Shown here in pieces: positions 38,124 to 47,865 of a stretch of 64,000 bases of DNA. The notes beneath the pieces were generated by a model. It ran no database searches. It worked only from the letters and a program-made list of their open reading frames with translations, and had not been told where the DNA came from. Location of the stretch: positions 1 to 64,000 of the forward strand of contig CAKUEM010000002.1 in NCBI GenBank assembly GCA_934646115.1, given 5' to 3'. Positions within the stretch are counted from its first letter, which is position 1, and the number at the start of each line of letters is the position of its first letter. The position numbers and the translations under genes were made by a program. The DNA comes from an uncultured Oscillospiraceae bacterium. Lineage in GTDB: Bacteria > Bacillota > Clostridia > Oscillospirales > JAAYXM01.

Positions 38124-38903
38124 TCACTCCTGCGTAAATTGAATGCGGCGGACGCTTTGGCAGCGGAAATCCTGATCGTCCAGCCGGAAGACCGCGCCGC
38201 AGATTCGGCACGGACCGGACGCGGTTTCAAACCGCACGGGGACCTCGCCGCGGAACATTTTCAGCGACTGCTCTGGCCGCACGCCGAGCACGGAATGGAT
38301 CGGCCCGGTCATGCCGATATCGGTCACATAGCCCAGCCCGCCGGGGAATATGCATTCATCCGCGGTTTGCACATGCGTATGCGTGCCCCAAAGGGCAGAG
38401 ACCTTTCCATCGACGTGATACGCCATGGCGATCTTCTCGCTCGTTGCGCCCGCATGAAAATCGATCACGGTGAAATCCGCGAGGCGCGCGGTCTCGCGCA
38501 GCAGGCGCGACACGCAGCTAAACGGATTATCCGGTCCGAAATCCATCCCGCAGCGACCGATCAGATTGATCACGCAGATCATCTTGCTTTTGACATGAAA
38601 AATGCCGTGGCCGCGGCCGGGCGCAAGATCCGCCAGGTTCGCCGGGCGCAAAATATATCCGTCTTCATCCAAAAAGCGCGCGATCTCGCGCTTGCCCCAA
38701 ACGTGGTTGCCCAGCGTGATCACGTCTGCGCCGGCGGTATAGAGCCGGTGCGCAAGCGATGACGTGATGCCCACGCCTGCGGCGTTTTCGCCGTTCACCA
38801 CGGTGAAATCGACCTCATTTTCCTGCTTGATGCGGCGCAGGTTGCGCTCAAGCGCAGAAACGCCGATCTCGCCGACCACATCGCCGATTGCTAAAATATT
38901 CAA
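38124..38903 (-). CDS. YmdB-family metallophosphoesterase (2',3'-cAMP phosphodiesterase)
   Basis: A 259-residue protein of the TIGR00282/YmdB family, with GDVVGEIG, VNGENAAGVGI, TLGNHVWGKREI, DFHAGATSEK and WGTHTHVQTAD as metal-site motifs. In Bacillus, YmdB hydrolyses 2',3'-cAMP and affects biofilm and motility decisions; it lies directly downstream of rny there as here. It starts with TTG, 7 bases after a strong GAGGAGG. A 246-base gap separates it from rny, larger than other gaps in this operon. Confidence 0.93.
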   Translation of the reverse strand: MNILAIGDVVGEIGVSALERNLRRIKQENEVDFTVVNGENAAGVGITSSLAHRLYTAGADVITLGNHVWGKREIARFLDEDGYILRPANLADLAPGRGHGIFHVKSKMICVINLIGRCGMDFGPDNPFSCVSRLLRETARLADFTVIDFHAGATSEKIAMAYHVDGKVSALWGTHTHVQTADECIFPGGLGYVTDIGMTGPIHSVLGVRPEQSLKMFRGEVPVRFETASGPCRICGAVFRLDDQDFRCQSVRRIQFTQE

Positions 38904-39149
38904 GTGAAAGCCTCCTCAAAGATGCGTATGTCATCCGCCGCGCGCGGCGTTTTCATTTTTTATGTGCGCGAAAGCTGCCGGGGGATGGCGCACGTCCGGG
39001 CAAACGCGCCCGCACATGCGGCGAAACGTTCCGCAAGGCGCGCGGAACGGATACGCCTTCGCACGAGCCCGGCGCGTGGAAAGGAAAGAGGGCGCCGCAG
39101 GGAAGGCGAGCGCCTCCGCCAGCCTGTCCCTTCTGCACCCTCATGCTTT

Positions 39150-40700
39150 TTATTTTGCAAATTCGATCGCGCGCGTTTCGCGGATCAGGTGGATCTTGAT
39201 CTGACCCGGATAGTCCAGCTCATCCTCGACCTTCTTCGCAAGCTCGCGCGAGAGCAGGATCATCTCATCATCGTTGACCTCATCCGGCTTGACGATAATG
39301 CGGATCTCGCGCCCCGCCTGGATCGCGTAAGACCGCTCGACGCCCGGGAAAATATTTGCGATCTCTTCCAGCTTCTCCAGCCGCTTGATGTAATTTTCAA
39401 GGTTTTCACGCCGTGCGCCCGGTCGCGCCGCGGAAATCGCGTCTGCCGCCTGAACAAGACATGCGACAACGGTTTTCGCCTCCACGTCGCCATGGTGCGC
39501 CTCGATCGCGTGAATGACCTCGGGGCTTTCCTTATACTTTTTCGCGATATCAACGCCGATGGAGATATGCGAGCCCTCGACCTCATGGTCGACCGCCTTG
39601 CCGATATCATGCAGCAGACCCGCGCGCTTTGCGAGCATGACGTCCACGCCAAGCTCCGCCGCAAGCAGCCCCGCCACGTGCGAGACCTCGATCGAATGCA
39701 TGAGCACGTTTTGCCCATAGCTCGTGCGATAACGCAGCCGACCGAGCAGGCGGATGATCTCAGGATTCAAGCCATGCACGCCGGTTTCAAATGTGGCGCG
39801 CTCGCCCTCCTGCTTGATCGTGGTTTCCACCTCGCGGCGCGCTTTCTCCACCATTTCCTCAATACGGGCAGGGTGGATGCGCCCGTCAACAATCAGCTTT
39901 TCCAGCGCGATACGCGCGATCTCGCGGCGCACCGGGTCAAAGCTTGAAAGCGTGATCGCCTCCGGCGTATCGTCGATGATCAGATCCACGCCGGTCAGCG
40001 TTTCGAGCGTGCGGATATTGCGGCCCTCGCGCCCGATAATGCGGCCCTTCATATCGTCATTCGGCAGCGGAACGACCGAAACCGTCGCCTCCGCGACGTG
40101 ATCCGCCGCGCATTTTTGAATGGCAAGCGAGATCAGCTCGCGCGCCTTCGCGTCTGCCTCTTCTTTATACTGGTTTTCGATCTCCTTGGTACGCATCGCG
40201 TATTCATGCCGCAGCTCAGACTCAAGATTTGCGACCATATCGCGCTTCGCTTCCTCCGCCGTATAGCCCGAGATTTTTTCAAGCATCTCAAGCTGGCTGC
40301 GCTTTAACAGCGCGACCTCCTCGGCAACTTTATCGTTCTGCGCGATTTTTGCGGCAAGCTGCGCTTCTTTTTTCTCAAGCGCATCGTATTTTTTATCGAG
40401 CGTTTCTTCCTTCTGCGTAATGCGGCGCTCCTGCTTTTGCACCTCGCTGCGCCGCTCCTTCATCTCGCGGTCAAACTCCGTTCGATTTTTATGGATTTCT
40501 TCTTTTGTTTCGATCAGCGCCTCGCGCTTCTTGTTTTCTGACGCTTTGATCGCGTCGTTAATAATTCGCTTCGCCTCATCCTCCGCACTGCCGATCTGCT
40601 TTTCCGCAATTTTCTTGCGATACCCCACACCCATGAAAAAGGCGGCGATGATCAACACGACCGCAACGGCGGCGGCAATACTCCAAATAACAATATCCAT
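39150..40700 (-). CDS. rny: Ribonuclease Y
   Basis: Membrane-anchored endoribonuclease that starts mRNA decay in Firmicutes. The 516-residue protein has an N-terminal transmembrane helix (about 4-24), a long charged coiled coil to about residue 190, a KH domain with [15 protein letters not shown], and an HD domain with [17 protein letters not shown]. The start is set at ATG 40700 so the anchor is N-terminal; AGGAGGTG lies 13 bases upstream, a long spacing, with AGAGAAG closer. A 325-nt leader separates it from a strong promoter, so post-transcriptional control is plausible. Confidence 0.96.
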   Translation of the reverse strand: MDIVIWSIAAAVAVVLIIAAFFMGVGYRKKIAEKQIGSAEDEAKRIINDAIKASENKKREALIETKEEIHKNRTEFDREMKERRSEVQKQERRITQKEETLDKKYDALEKKEAQLAAKIAQNDKVAEEVALLKRSQLEMLEKISGYTAEEAKRDMVANLESELRHEYAMRTKEIENQYKEEADAKARELISLAIQKCAADHVAEATVSVVPLPNDDMKGRIIGREGRNIRTLETLTGVDLIIDDTPEAITLSSFDPVRREIARIALEKLIVDGRIHPARIEEMVEKARREVETTIKQEGERATFETGVHGLNPEIIRLLGRLRYRTSYGQNVLMHSIEVSHVAGLLAAELGVDVMLAKRAGLLHDIGKAVDHEVEGSHISIGVDIAKKYKESPEVIHAIEAHHGDVEAKTVVACLVQAADAISAARPGARRENLENYIKRLEKLEEIANIFPGVERSYAIQAGREIRIIVKPDEVNDDEMILLSRELAKKVEDELDYPGQIKIHLIRETRAIEFAK

Positions 40701-41032
40701 TCTTCTCTTCGTGCACCTCCTGAAAAATTTTAATAGAGGAGGCACTGACGATCGCTCAGAGGGCTTCCATTCGTTCAAATTATTGTAAGATAATCAAAAT
40801 CAGCCTGTTATGTTCGATTTTCTATCACTCACAGGAATTTTCCCGTTGTTGAAATGCTCACCGGCGTCTCAGTGTCCCAAAAAGACCCCTTACCCATGCG
40901 CTGCAAGGGATCCGCCCGCCTCCGCGCAATGGGAAACGGGACCGGATAAAAACACCTTCATGCCCCGGCGCGGCGCAAAGGACGCCATGCGCGCGGGCGC
41001 AATCCGACGATGCAATCTTGCATACTAGTTTT
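40701..41032 (-). other. Long 5' leader of rny
   Basis: About 325 transcribed bases lie between the promoter and the rny start. They contain several GC-rich segments able to pair (for example the CCCTTGC...GTAAGGGG stretch near 40895-40915). I recognise no known riboswitch, and no open reading frame has convincing coding character. A second weak promoter may lie near 40785-40810. Confidence 0.45.
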
Positions 41033-41061
41033 ATTTTAGTGGTTTTTACACCAAATGTCAA
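41033..41061 (-). promoter_or_regulatory. Strong promoter of the rny operon
   Basis: On the minus strand, consensus TTGACA (41061-41056), a 17-base spacer and TAAAAT (41038-41033). The start codon is about 330 bases downstream. Confidence 0.75.
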
Positions 41062-41100
41062 GATAAATTCCCATCTTTCGTATCATTTAACCAAAACAGC

Positions 41101-41131
41101 GGGGCGCGGCACAAACGCTTTGCCGCGCCCC
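41101..41131 (-). terminator. Terminator downstream of metH
   Basis: An 11-bp GC stem: GGGGCGCGGCA (41101-41111) pairs with TGCCGCGCCCC (41121-41131) around a 9-base loop. On the minus strand GCTGTTTTGG follows. Confidence 0.8.
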
Positions 41132-41159
41132 GTGGAGGTCATACATGAAATATATGGGC

Positions 41160-43514
41160 TTACCCGCCGAAAAGTTGCTCGGCGTAATGCACAGAGCCCA
41201 TCGCATCCTTGCTATAAAAGTCCGCGCCGATCGCCGTGGCATACTCCTGCGTCAGCACCGCGCCGCCGACCATCACGCGGCAGTCCGGGCACTGCGCGCG
41301 CAGCTGGCGGATCGTTTCCGCCATGGCGGGAACGGTCGTGGTCATAAGCGCAGACAGCCCGACCAGCCTGATCTTCTCGCGCCGGGCGGTTTCGACCACG
41401 GTCTCCGGCGCGACGTCACGCCCGAGATCGAGGATGTCAAACCCGTAATTTTCTAAAAGCACCTTCACAATATTTTTCCCGATATCATGGATATCGCCCT
41501 GCACGGTCGCAAGCACGATGCGCCCCTTGCGCGCGGGCATGCCGCCGGTTGCGACCATCTGCTCTTTCACCGCGTCAAACGCGGCGCGCGCCGCCTCGGC
41601 GCTCATCAGAAGCTGCGGCAGGAACACGCGCCCCTCCTCAAAGCCGCGACCCACGCGGTCTAACGCGGGGACGAGCTGCTCATTGATGACCGAGAGCGGC
41701 TCGCAGCTTTTTAAAAGCTCCTGCGCTGCGGCATATGCGGGATCGCGCATGCCATGCTCGATCGCATCGGAAAGCGTGAGCGCGCCGTCATTTTTCGGGC
41801 GCTGCTCCTCCGCCGTGCCGCTGTATTTTTCGATATAATCCGCGCAATTTGCGTCCTTCGCGGCGAGCGCGCGATACGCATAATAGCTGCGCAGCATCGC
41901 GTCTGCATTCGGGTTAATGATCGCGGCGTCCAGCCCGGCGGCAAGCGCCTGGGCATAAAAATTCGCATTGATGATCTCGCGCCGGGGCAGCCCAAACGAG
42001 ATATTCGACACGCCGAGGATCGTCCGCACGCCGAGCCGCTCTTTGACCATGCGCAGCGCGGCAAGCGTTGTACATGCACCCTGCGGATCGGACGAGATCG
42101 TCATGCACAGCACGTCGATCACGATATCCTCGCGCGCGATCCCATATTCCGCCGCGCGGGTCACGATTTTTTCCGCCACGCGGAAGCGCCCCTCCGCCGT
42201 GTCCGGAATTCCTTCCTCATCCAGCGTCAGCCCGACGACCACGCCGCCATACTTGCGCACCAGCGGGAACACCGCGCGCATCGATTCCTCCTTGCCGTTG
42301 ACCGAATTGATCATCGCCTTGCCGTTATACCGGCGCAGCGCGGCGGCAAGCGCCTGCGCGTCCGACGTGTCGAGCTGGAGCGGCAGATCGATCACGCCCT
42401 GCACGCGCTCCATGACCTCAACCAAGGTTTTCGGCTCATCCAGCTCCGGCAGCCCGACGTTTACATCGAGGATATGCGCGCCGCTCTGCTGCTGCGCCAG
42501 CCCCTCGCGCAGGATATAATCCATATCGCCGCTGCGCAGCGCCGCCTGGAAGCGCTTTTTCCCGGTCGGGTTGATACGCTCGCCGATGATGACCGGATCG
42601 TCTGAAATTTCGACCGCGCGCGCATAGGACGCAACCCAGGTTCGATGCGGCGCGGCGATCGGCTTCGGGCGGATATCGCGGCAGAGCGCCACGGTTTTTG
42701 CGATATGCTCCGGCGTTGTGCCGCAGCAGCCGCCGACCGCCCACGCGCCCATTTCCGCAATGTCGCGCATGGTCTGCGCGAAAGTGTCTGCATCGATATC
42801 ATACACGGTTTGACCGTTTTCCGCACGCGGAAGCCCGGCGTTCGGGTTCACGATGACGGGAAGCTTTGTCAGCGCGAGCATCTCGCGCACAAGCTCTTTC
42901 ATCTGGATCGGGCCCAGCCCGCAGTTGATGCCGATCGCGTCTACGCCCAGACCCTCGAGCAGCGCGACCACGCAGGCAATGCTGCCGCCGGTGAGCAGTT
43001 TTCCTTTCTCGTCAAACACAACGGTTGCAAACACGGGGAGCGACGCGTTTTCCTTCGCGGCGAGCACCGCCGCCTTCAGCTCATACAGGTCGCTCATTGT
43101 TTCGATATGCACCACGTCCGCGCCCGCCGCCGCGCCTGCGCGCACCATTTCGGCAAACACATCGACCGCATCGTCAAAATCAAGATCGCCCAGCGGCGCA
43201 AGCAGCTTCCCGGTCGGCCCGATATCCAGCGCGACCAGCCCCGGCCCCGCGCGCCGCGCGGTCTGCACCGCGGCGGTAATGACCTGCTCCGGCGTATAGC
43301 CGCAATCGCCCAGCTTCAGGCGGTTTGCGCCGAACGTGTTTGCCATCACGATATCCGCGCCCGCCTCAAAATAGCGCCGATGGATATCCAGAAGCACCTC
43401 CGGGTGTTCTATATTCCACGTTTCCGGCGCAACACCGGGCGCAAGCCCCGCTTCAAACAGCAGGCTGCCCGTTCCGCCATCAAAAAAAATCATCTGCTCG
43501 CCCCAGTGTTTCAC
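41160..43514 (-). CDS. metH: Cobalamin-dependent methionine synthase lacking the activation domain
   Basis: Transfers the methyl group of methyl-THF to homocysteine through cobalamin. In 784 residues the domains in order are: the homocysteine domain (1 to about 290) with zinc cysteines in GINCGLGP and GGCCGTTPEH; the pterin-binding domain (about 310-570), IIGERINPTGKKRFQ and ILDVNVGLPELDE; then the cobalamin cap and binding domains (about 580-784), with DIHDIGKN carrying the axial histidine. The C-terminal AdoMet activation domain of E. coli MetH is absent; a separate gene upstream supplies it. The GTG at 43514 has AGGAG 8 bases upstream; ATG 43493 is an alternative. It has its own promoter after a terminator. 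Confidence 0.96.
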   Translation of the reverse strand: MKHWGEQMIFFDGGTGSLLFEAGLAPGVAPETWNIEHPEVLLDIHRRYFEAGADIVMANTFGANRLKLGDCGYTPEQVITAAVQTARRAGPGLVALDIGPTGKLLAPLGDLDFDDAVDVFAEMVRAGAAAGADVVHIETMSDLYELKAAVLAAKENASLPVFATVVFDEKGKLLTGGSIACVVALLEGLGVDAIGINCGLGPIQMKELVREMLALTKLPVIVNPNAGLPRAENGQTVYDIDADTFAQTMRDIAEMGAWAVGGCCGTTPEHIAKTVALCRDIRPKPIAAPHRTWVASYARAVEISDDPVIIGERINPTGKKRFQAALRSGDMDYILREGLAQQQSGAHILDVNVGLPELDEPKTLVEVMERVQGVIDLPLQLDTSDAQALAAALRRYNGKAMINSVNGKEESMRAVFPLVRKYGGVVVGLTLDEEGIPDTAEGRFRVAEKIVTRAAEYGIAREDIVIDVLCMTISSDPQGACTTLAALRMVKERLGVRTILGVSNISFGLPRREIINANFYAQALAAGLDAAIINPNADAMLRSYYAYRALAAKDANCADYIEKYSGTAEEQRPKNDGALTLSDAIEHGMRDPAYAAAQELLKSCEPLSVINEQLVPALDRVGRGFEEGRVFLPQLLMSAEAARAAFDAVKEQMVATGGMPARKGRIVLATVQGDIHDIGKNIVKVLLENYGFDILDLGRDVAPETVVETARREKIRLVGLSALMTTTVPAMAETIRQLRAQCPDCRVMVGGAVLTQEYATAIGADFYSKDAMGSVHYAEQLFGG

Positions 43515-43582
43515 AGCATTCGCTCCTGTTCTATCTCATTTCACCGCGCCGCGCCGCGGATTTCTTGCCTTTTCTTATCATT

Positions 43583-43611
43583 AACATACCATAAAACCCG
43601 TCAAAATTCAA
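43583..43611 (-). promoter_or_regulatory. Promoter of metH
   Basis: On the minus strand, TTGAAT (43611-43606), a 17-base spacer and TATGTT (43588-43583). The 68-base leader is too short for a SAM riboswitch and shows no S-box consensus. Confidence 0.5.
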
Positions 43612-43644
43612 TGCGCGCGTAAAATTTATGGCAGGGGAGCGCGC

Positions 43645-43682
43645 AAAAAACCGAGGTGCATCCGCTTGCAGACGCCCCCGGT
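43645..43682 (-). terminator. Terminator between the activation-domain gene and metH
   Basis: ACCGGGGGCGTC and GATGCACCTCGGT pair imperfectly on the minus strand and are followed by TTTTTTG. It ends the thrS-metF transcript before metH. Confidence 0.75.
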
Positions 43683-43691
43683 TCTCTCGTT

Positions 43692-44297
43692 TCATGTTAC
43701 GCGGAACGCGCAATCGCGCTTTGTGCAGCATGCGCATTTTTCCTTCGGATGCGCCTCGCGCTGCGCGCAAAGCCCAAACAGCGCCGTGACCGATTTCGTC
43801 GGCGCGAGCATCATCCCGTCGGTCAGCGTCAGCCCGATTTTCCGCGGCGTATCGAGCATGCGCGTAAAAAGGACCTGCGCGCCGATCTCAAAATCCCCAT
43901 AGCCGGGGCTGACCCGCGGGCGCGCAAATAATCCCGCCGCGCGGGCGGCGCGCGCTTGCAGCGCGTCGCATTCTTCCTCGATTCGCGCAGTCGCGACCGC
44001 CTGCAGGATCACCGCGTCGCTCATGTTCTCCGACGCGGCGCGCGCCAGCAGCCGATCCACCTGCGCGCCCAGTGTGACCGCGAACAGCACCGCGATGTCA
44101 CAGCCGGACAGCGCGCGGCACACGGTCTCGTTCTCCCACGGGACTTGTTCGCGCGGCAGCGTGAGCTGTACGCTCTTTGGCGCGGTCGCCTCGTCCACGC
44201 GCGGCGCAAGCCGCGCGATCGCCTGCATCACTTCCTCGGGCGGCTGCGCGCCGTGATAGCCCAGGTAGCGCAAAATTTCGCGCTCGCGCGGCGTCAT
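43692..44297 (-). CDS. Stand-alone methionine synthase activation-domain protein
   Basis: A 201-residue protein similar to the C-terminal activation domain of MetH. The conserved part is RVSPGYGDFEIGAQ, then RKIGLTLTDGMMLAPTKSVTALFGL. It should bind AdoMet and help reductively methylate inactive cob(II)alamin on the MetH at 41-43.5 kb, which lacks this domain. The C-terminus carries four cysteines in CACCTKRDC, possibly a metal or redox site, as seen in other split versions. It overlaps metF by 4 bases and is transcribed in the same direction just before metH. Confidence 0.9.
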   Translation of the reverse strand: MTPREREILRYLGYHGAQPPEEVMQAIARLAPRVDEATAPKSVQLTLPREQVPWENETVCRALSGCDIAVLFAVTLGAQVDRLLARAASENMSDAVILQAVATARIEEECDALQARAARAAGLFARPRVSPGYGDFEIGAQVLFTRMLDTPRKIGLTLTDGMMLAPTKSVTALFGLCAQREAHPKEKCACCTKRDCAFRVT

Positions 44298-45172
44298 TTC
44301 CGCCCCTCGCCCAGGATGCAGGACAGGTTATTCATGATCGCCGCGGCGACTTCCGGTTTATTCATAGAGTATATATGAATGTGTTTTATACCATTTGCAA
44401 TCAAATCAATGATCTGCTCGGTCGCATAGGCGATGCCCGCCTGACTCATCGCGTCCGGATCGTCGCCGAATTTATCCACGATCGCCTTGAAGCGCGCGGG
44501 CAGGTAGGTGCCGGAAAGCTGGCAGGCGCGCGTGATCTGCCGCCCGTTCGTGACCGGCATGATGCCCGCGATGACCGGGACGGTCACGCCGCGCTCGCGG
44601 ATGCGATAGAGAAAATTATAGAGGATATTATTATCAAAAAACATCTGCGTGGTCAAAAAGTCCACGCCGCATGCGACCTTTTGGATCAGATGCGTGATGT
44701 CGTCCTCCTTATGCTCGCACTCGGTATGCCCCTCGGGATAGCACGCCGCGCCGATGCAGAAATCGCCGCGCGCGGCGATCTGCTCGATCAGCTGATACGC
44801 ATAAGTATACTGATTGGGCAGCGGGAACTGCGCATCCTTTGGGATATCGCCGCGCAGCGCGAGGATGTTTTCGATCCCGCAGGCGTGCAGCTCGTCGAGC
44901 ATGGCAGACACCTGCTCGCGCGTAGAAGACGCACAGGTCAGATGCGCAAGCGCGGTCACGCCCAGGTCGTTTTGCACATGCTGCGCAATGCGGACGGTAT
45001 TTTTGCTCGTGCCGCCGCCCGCGCCGTATGTCACGCTCATGAAATCCGGCGCAAGCGCGCACATCTGATCCACCGCGCTTTGCACGCTGGCAAACGCGCT
45101 GTCTTTTTTCGGCGGGAACGCCTCGAACGAGACGGTCACGCGCCCGCTTTGTAATATATCGCGAATTTTCAC
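44294..45172 (-). CDS. metF: Methylenetetrahydrofolate reductase
   Basis: Reduces methylene-THF to methyl-THF, the methyl donor for MetH. The 292-residue FAD-dependent TIM barrel has VSFEAFPPKKD with the catalytic glutamate, SVTYGAGGGTSKNT, LALRGDIPKD, CYPEGHTECE, and FFDNNILYNF. It starts with GTG after AAGGAGG with a 7-base spacer. It overlaps the activation-domain gene by 4 bases, confirming a shared methionine role. Upstream by 39 bases is sleB. Confidence 0.96.
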   Translation of the reverse strand: MKIRDILQSGRVTVSFEAFPPKKDSAFASVQSAVDQMCALAPDFMSVTYGAGGGTSKNTVRIAQHVQNDLGVTALAHLTCASSTREQVSAMLDELHACGIENILALRGDIPKDAQFPLPNQYTYAYQLIEQIAARGDFCIGAACYPEGHTECEHKEDDITHLIQKVACGVDFLTTQMFFDNNILYNFLYRIRERGVTVPVIAGIMPVTNGRQITRACQLSGTYLPARFKAIVDKFGDDPDAMSQAGIAYATEQIIDLIANGIKHIHIYSMNKPEVAAAIMNNLSCILGEGRK

Positions 45173-45211
45173 CGGGTTTCCTCCTTTTTTATGTAGCGGC
45201 GGCGCGCCGCA

Positions 45212-45844
45212 TCAGGTGCAGAACACGTGCGCGCCGATTGTTTTGATAATGGGCCGCGAGCGAATCCATTGATTCGTTGCGGTTTTCGGATTGTAATAAT
45301 ACACCGCCTCGCCGATCGGATTCACGCCGCCCAACGCATCCTGCGCGGCGCGATACGCCTGCTCCGCGACCGGCTGATCAAACTGTCCGTCGTCGATCGC
45401 GGAAAACGCGCCGGGCTGATAAATCACGCCCGCGAGCGTATTGGGAAACGAGGGGTGCTTGATGCGGTTTACGATCACCGCGCCGACCGCGACCTGCCCC
45501 TCATACGGCTCCCCGCGTGACTCCGCCGAGATGATGCGCGCAAGCAGGGCGACATCGCCGCTCTGCGCACTCTGCCCGGAAAGCCCCATCGCCGCAAGCG
45601 TTTTCTCGCCGACGATCCCGTCTGCCGAGAGCCCATGCTTCTCCTGATAGGCGCGCACGGCGCGCTTAGTATTTGCGCCGTAAATGCCATCGACCGCACC
45701 GGAATAGAACCCCTCGTTTTGCAGCACCTGCTGGATCTCGCGCACGGTATCCCCGCGCGAGCCTTCCTTATAAATATTCGCCGCAACGCCAAGCGAGAGG
45801 CAAATACACAGTGCAAGCGCCGTAAAAATCATCCTTTTTTTCAT
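45212..45844 (-). CDS. Spore cortex-lytic/cell-wall hydrolase, SleB-like
   Basis: An exported 210-residue hydrolase. The signal peptide (1 to about 23) is followed by a peptidoglycan-binding domain (about 30-90; GDTVREIQQVLQNEGFYSG, GIYGANTKRAVRAYQ) and a Hydrolase_2/SleB domain (about 105-210; ISAESRGEPYEGQVAVGAV, VNRIKHPSFP, and NPIGEAVYYYNP). SleB is a lytic transglycosylase that degrades spore cortex at germination. The usual partner gene ypeB is not adjacent, so a vegetative role remains possible. The start is placed at ATG 45844, giving a proper signal peptide. It lies 52 bases after thrS. Confidence 0.88.
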   Translation of the reverse strand: MKKRMIFTALALCICLSLGVAANIYKEGSRGDTVREIQQVLQNEGFYSGAVDGIYGANTKRAVRAYQEKHGLSADGIVGEKTLAAMGLSGQSAQSGDVALLARIISAESRGEPYEGQVAVGAVIVNRIKHPSFPNTLAGVIYQPGAFSAIDDGQFDQPVAEQAYRAAQDALGGVNPIGEAVYYYNPKTATNQWIRSRPIIKTIGAHVFCT

Positions 45845-45896
45845 AAAACCCCGCCCTTTCATGGGCAGTTTCCCCGGCTGGCGGAGTTTTATGCGT

Positions 45897-47840
45897 TTAA
45901 TCGCGCGAGCGGGTCGCGATCAGCTCCTGGATCATGGTGATAAACTCAGGCAGCTGCATCGTGCCGATATCTCCGCCCGCCTTGCGCGACCGGACGGCGA
46001 CCGTGCCGTTTTCCATCTCCTTATCGCCCAAAACGAGCATGAACGGAAGCTTTTGCATCTGCGCTTCGCGAATCTTATAGCCGACCTTCTCGCTGCGGCA
46101 GTCGCACATCGTGCGGATCCCGAGCTTGCGCAGCTGCGCCTCCACCTCATGCGCATAGGCATGCTGCCGGTCTGTGATCGGGAGGATGGCGACCTGCGTC
46201 GGCATCAGCCAGGTCGGCAGCGCGCCCGCATATTTCTCAAGCAGCAGCGCAAGCGTGCGCTCGTAGCAGCCGAGCGACGTGCGGTGGATGATATACGGCG
46301 TCGCCTTCGAGCCGTCGCGGTCGATATACTCCATGCCGAATTTCTTCGCAAGCAGCATGTCGATCTGGATCGTGACGATCGTGTCCTCCTTGCCATGGAC
46401 GTTTTTGATCTGAATATCAAGCTTCGGACCATAGAACGCGGCCTCATCGATGCCGATCTCATAATCGATGCCGAGATGGTCTAAAATTTTCTTCATCACG
46501 CTCTGCGCTTCATCCCACTGCTCGGCAGTTCCCTCGTATTTCGCGGTATTTTTCGGGTCCCACTGCGAGAAGCGATAGGTGCAATCCTCCAGAAGCCCAA
46601 CGGTTTCGAGGAAATATTTCGCAAGCTCAAGGCATTTTTTAAACTCTTCCTCCAGCTGGTCCGGCCGCAGGATCAGATGCCCCTCGGCGATCGTGAACTG
46701 CCGCACGCGGATCAGCCCGTGCATCTCGCCCGAATCCTCATTGCGGAACAGCGTGGACGTTTCGACCAGGCGCATCGGCAGATCGCGATACGAGCGCATG
46801 CGGTTTAAATACACCTGATACTGGAACGGGCAGGTCATCGGGCGGAGCGCAAAGCACTCTTTTTCTTCATCATTCGGGTCGCCGATGACAAACATGCCGT
46901 CAAGATAATGATCCCAATGCCCGGAAATTTTATAAAGATCGCGCTTTGCCATCAGCGGCGTTTTCGTCAGCACAAAGCCGTTCTGCTCCTCCACGTCCTC
47001 TACAAAGCGCTGCAGCAGCTGAATCACGCGCGCGCCGTTTGGCAGCAGCACGGGCAGCCCCTGCCCGATCACATCGCAGGTCGTAAAATACTCAAGCTCG
47101 CGCCCGATCTTGTTATGATCGCGGCGTTTGGCTTCCTCAACCGCCTCGAGATACGCGTCCATATCCGCCTTTTTGGTAAACGCCGTGCCGTAAATGCGCT
47201 GCAGCATTTTTTTGTTGGAATCGCCGCGCCAATACGCGCCGGTGCAGGACGTGAGCGCAAAGGCTTTGATCTTCCCGGTCGCCGGGACATGCGCGCCCGC
47301 GCACAGGTCGGTAAACTCGCCCTGCTTATAAAACGAGATCGTCTCGCCCTCGGGCAGATCCTCGATCAGCTCAACCTTATACGGCTCGTTCCGCTCGCGC
47401 ATGAAGGCAAGCGCCTCCTCGCGGGGGAGCGTGAAGCGCTCAAGCGGGATGTTTTCTTTCACGATCTTCTTCATCTCCGCCTCGATATTTTTTAAATCCT
47501 CAGGCGTGAAGGGCTTCGCGTCGAAATCATAATAAAATCCGTTTTCGATCGCCGGTCCGATCGCGAGCTTCGCCTCCGGATACAGGCGCTTGACCGCCTG
47601 CGCAAGGATGTGCGACGCGGTATGGCGAAACGCATGCTTTCCATCCTTATCGTCAAACGTGCAGACCTCAAACACCGCGTCGCGCGCGATCGGCGCGGAC
47701 AGATCCACGACCTCGCCGTCAAGCCGCGCGACCAGCGCAACGCGCGCCAGTCCCTCGCTGATTTGGCGCGCCGCGTCCATACAGGTGGTGTTCGCCGCGA
47801 CCTCGAGGATCGATCCGTCTTTTAGTGTCAGTTTCGGCAT
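45897..47840 (-). CDS. thrS: Threonyl-tRNA synthetase
   Basis: A 647-residue class II synthetase that charges tRNA-Thr. It has an N-terminal TGS domain (1 to about 62), then the editing domain with HTASHILAQAV and the SCTGAYW site. The catalytic core contains ALRPMTCPFQYQVY, RNEDSGEMHGLIRVRQFT and IHRTSLGCYERTLALLLE, followed by the anticodon domain QVAILPITDRQHAYA. The start is ATG 47840, with AAAGGAG 9 bases upstream. It is controlled by the T-box leader directly upstream. sleB, metF and the activation gene follow and may share its transcript. Confidence 0.97.
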   Translation of the reverse strand: MPKLTLKDGSILEVAANTTCMDAARQISEGLARVALVARLDGEVVDLSAPIARDAVFEVCTFDDKDGKHAFRHTASHILAQAVKRLYPEAKLAIGPAIENGFYYDFDAKPFTPEDLKNIEAEMKKIVKENIPLERFTLPREEALAFMRERNEPYKVELIEDLPEGETISFYKQGEFTDLCAGAHVPATGKIKAFALTSCTGAYWRGDSNKKMLQRIYGTAFTKKADMDAYLEAVEEAKRRDHNKIGRELEYFTTCDVIGQGLPVLLPNGARVIQLLQRFVEDVEEQNGFVLTKTPLMAKRDLYKISGHWDHYLDGMFVIGDPNDEEKECFALRPMTCPFQYQVYLNRMRSYRDLPMRLVETSTLFRNEDSGEMHGLIRVRQFTIAEGHLILRPDQLEEEFKKCLELAKYFLETVGLLEDCTYRFSQWDPKNTAKYEGTAEQWDEAQSVMKKILDHLGIDYEIGIDEAAFYGPKLDIQIKNVHGKEDTIVTIQIDMLLAKKFGMEYIDRDGSKATPYIIHRTSLGCYERTLALLLEKYAGALPTWLMPTQVAILPITDRQHAYAHEVEAQLRKLGIRTMCDCRSEKVGYKIREAQMQKLPFMLVLGDKEMENGTVAVRSRKAGGDIGTMQLPEFITMIQELIATRSRD

Positions 47841-47865
47841 AATCAGTTCTCCTTTCATCGGGCGC

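Noticed and set aside
38904..39149. Terminator or small gene between rny and ymdB
   Set aside because: A GTTCCGC/GCGGAAC hairpin exists but has no T tract, and the open frames lack support; the operon probably reads through.
41039..43700. Possible SAM or cobalamin riboswitch controlling metH
   Set aside because: The leader between promoter and start is about 68 bases, and no S-box or B12-box consensus is present.
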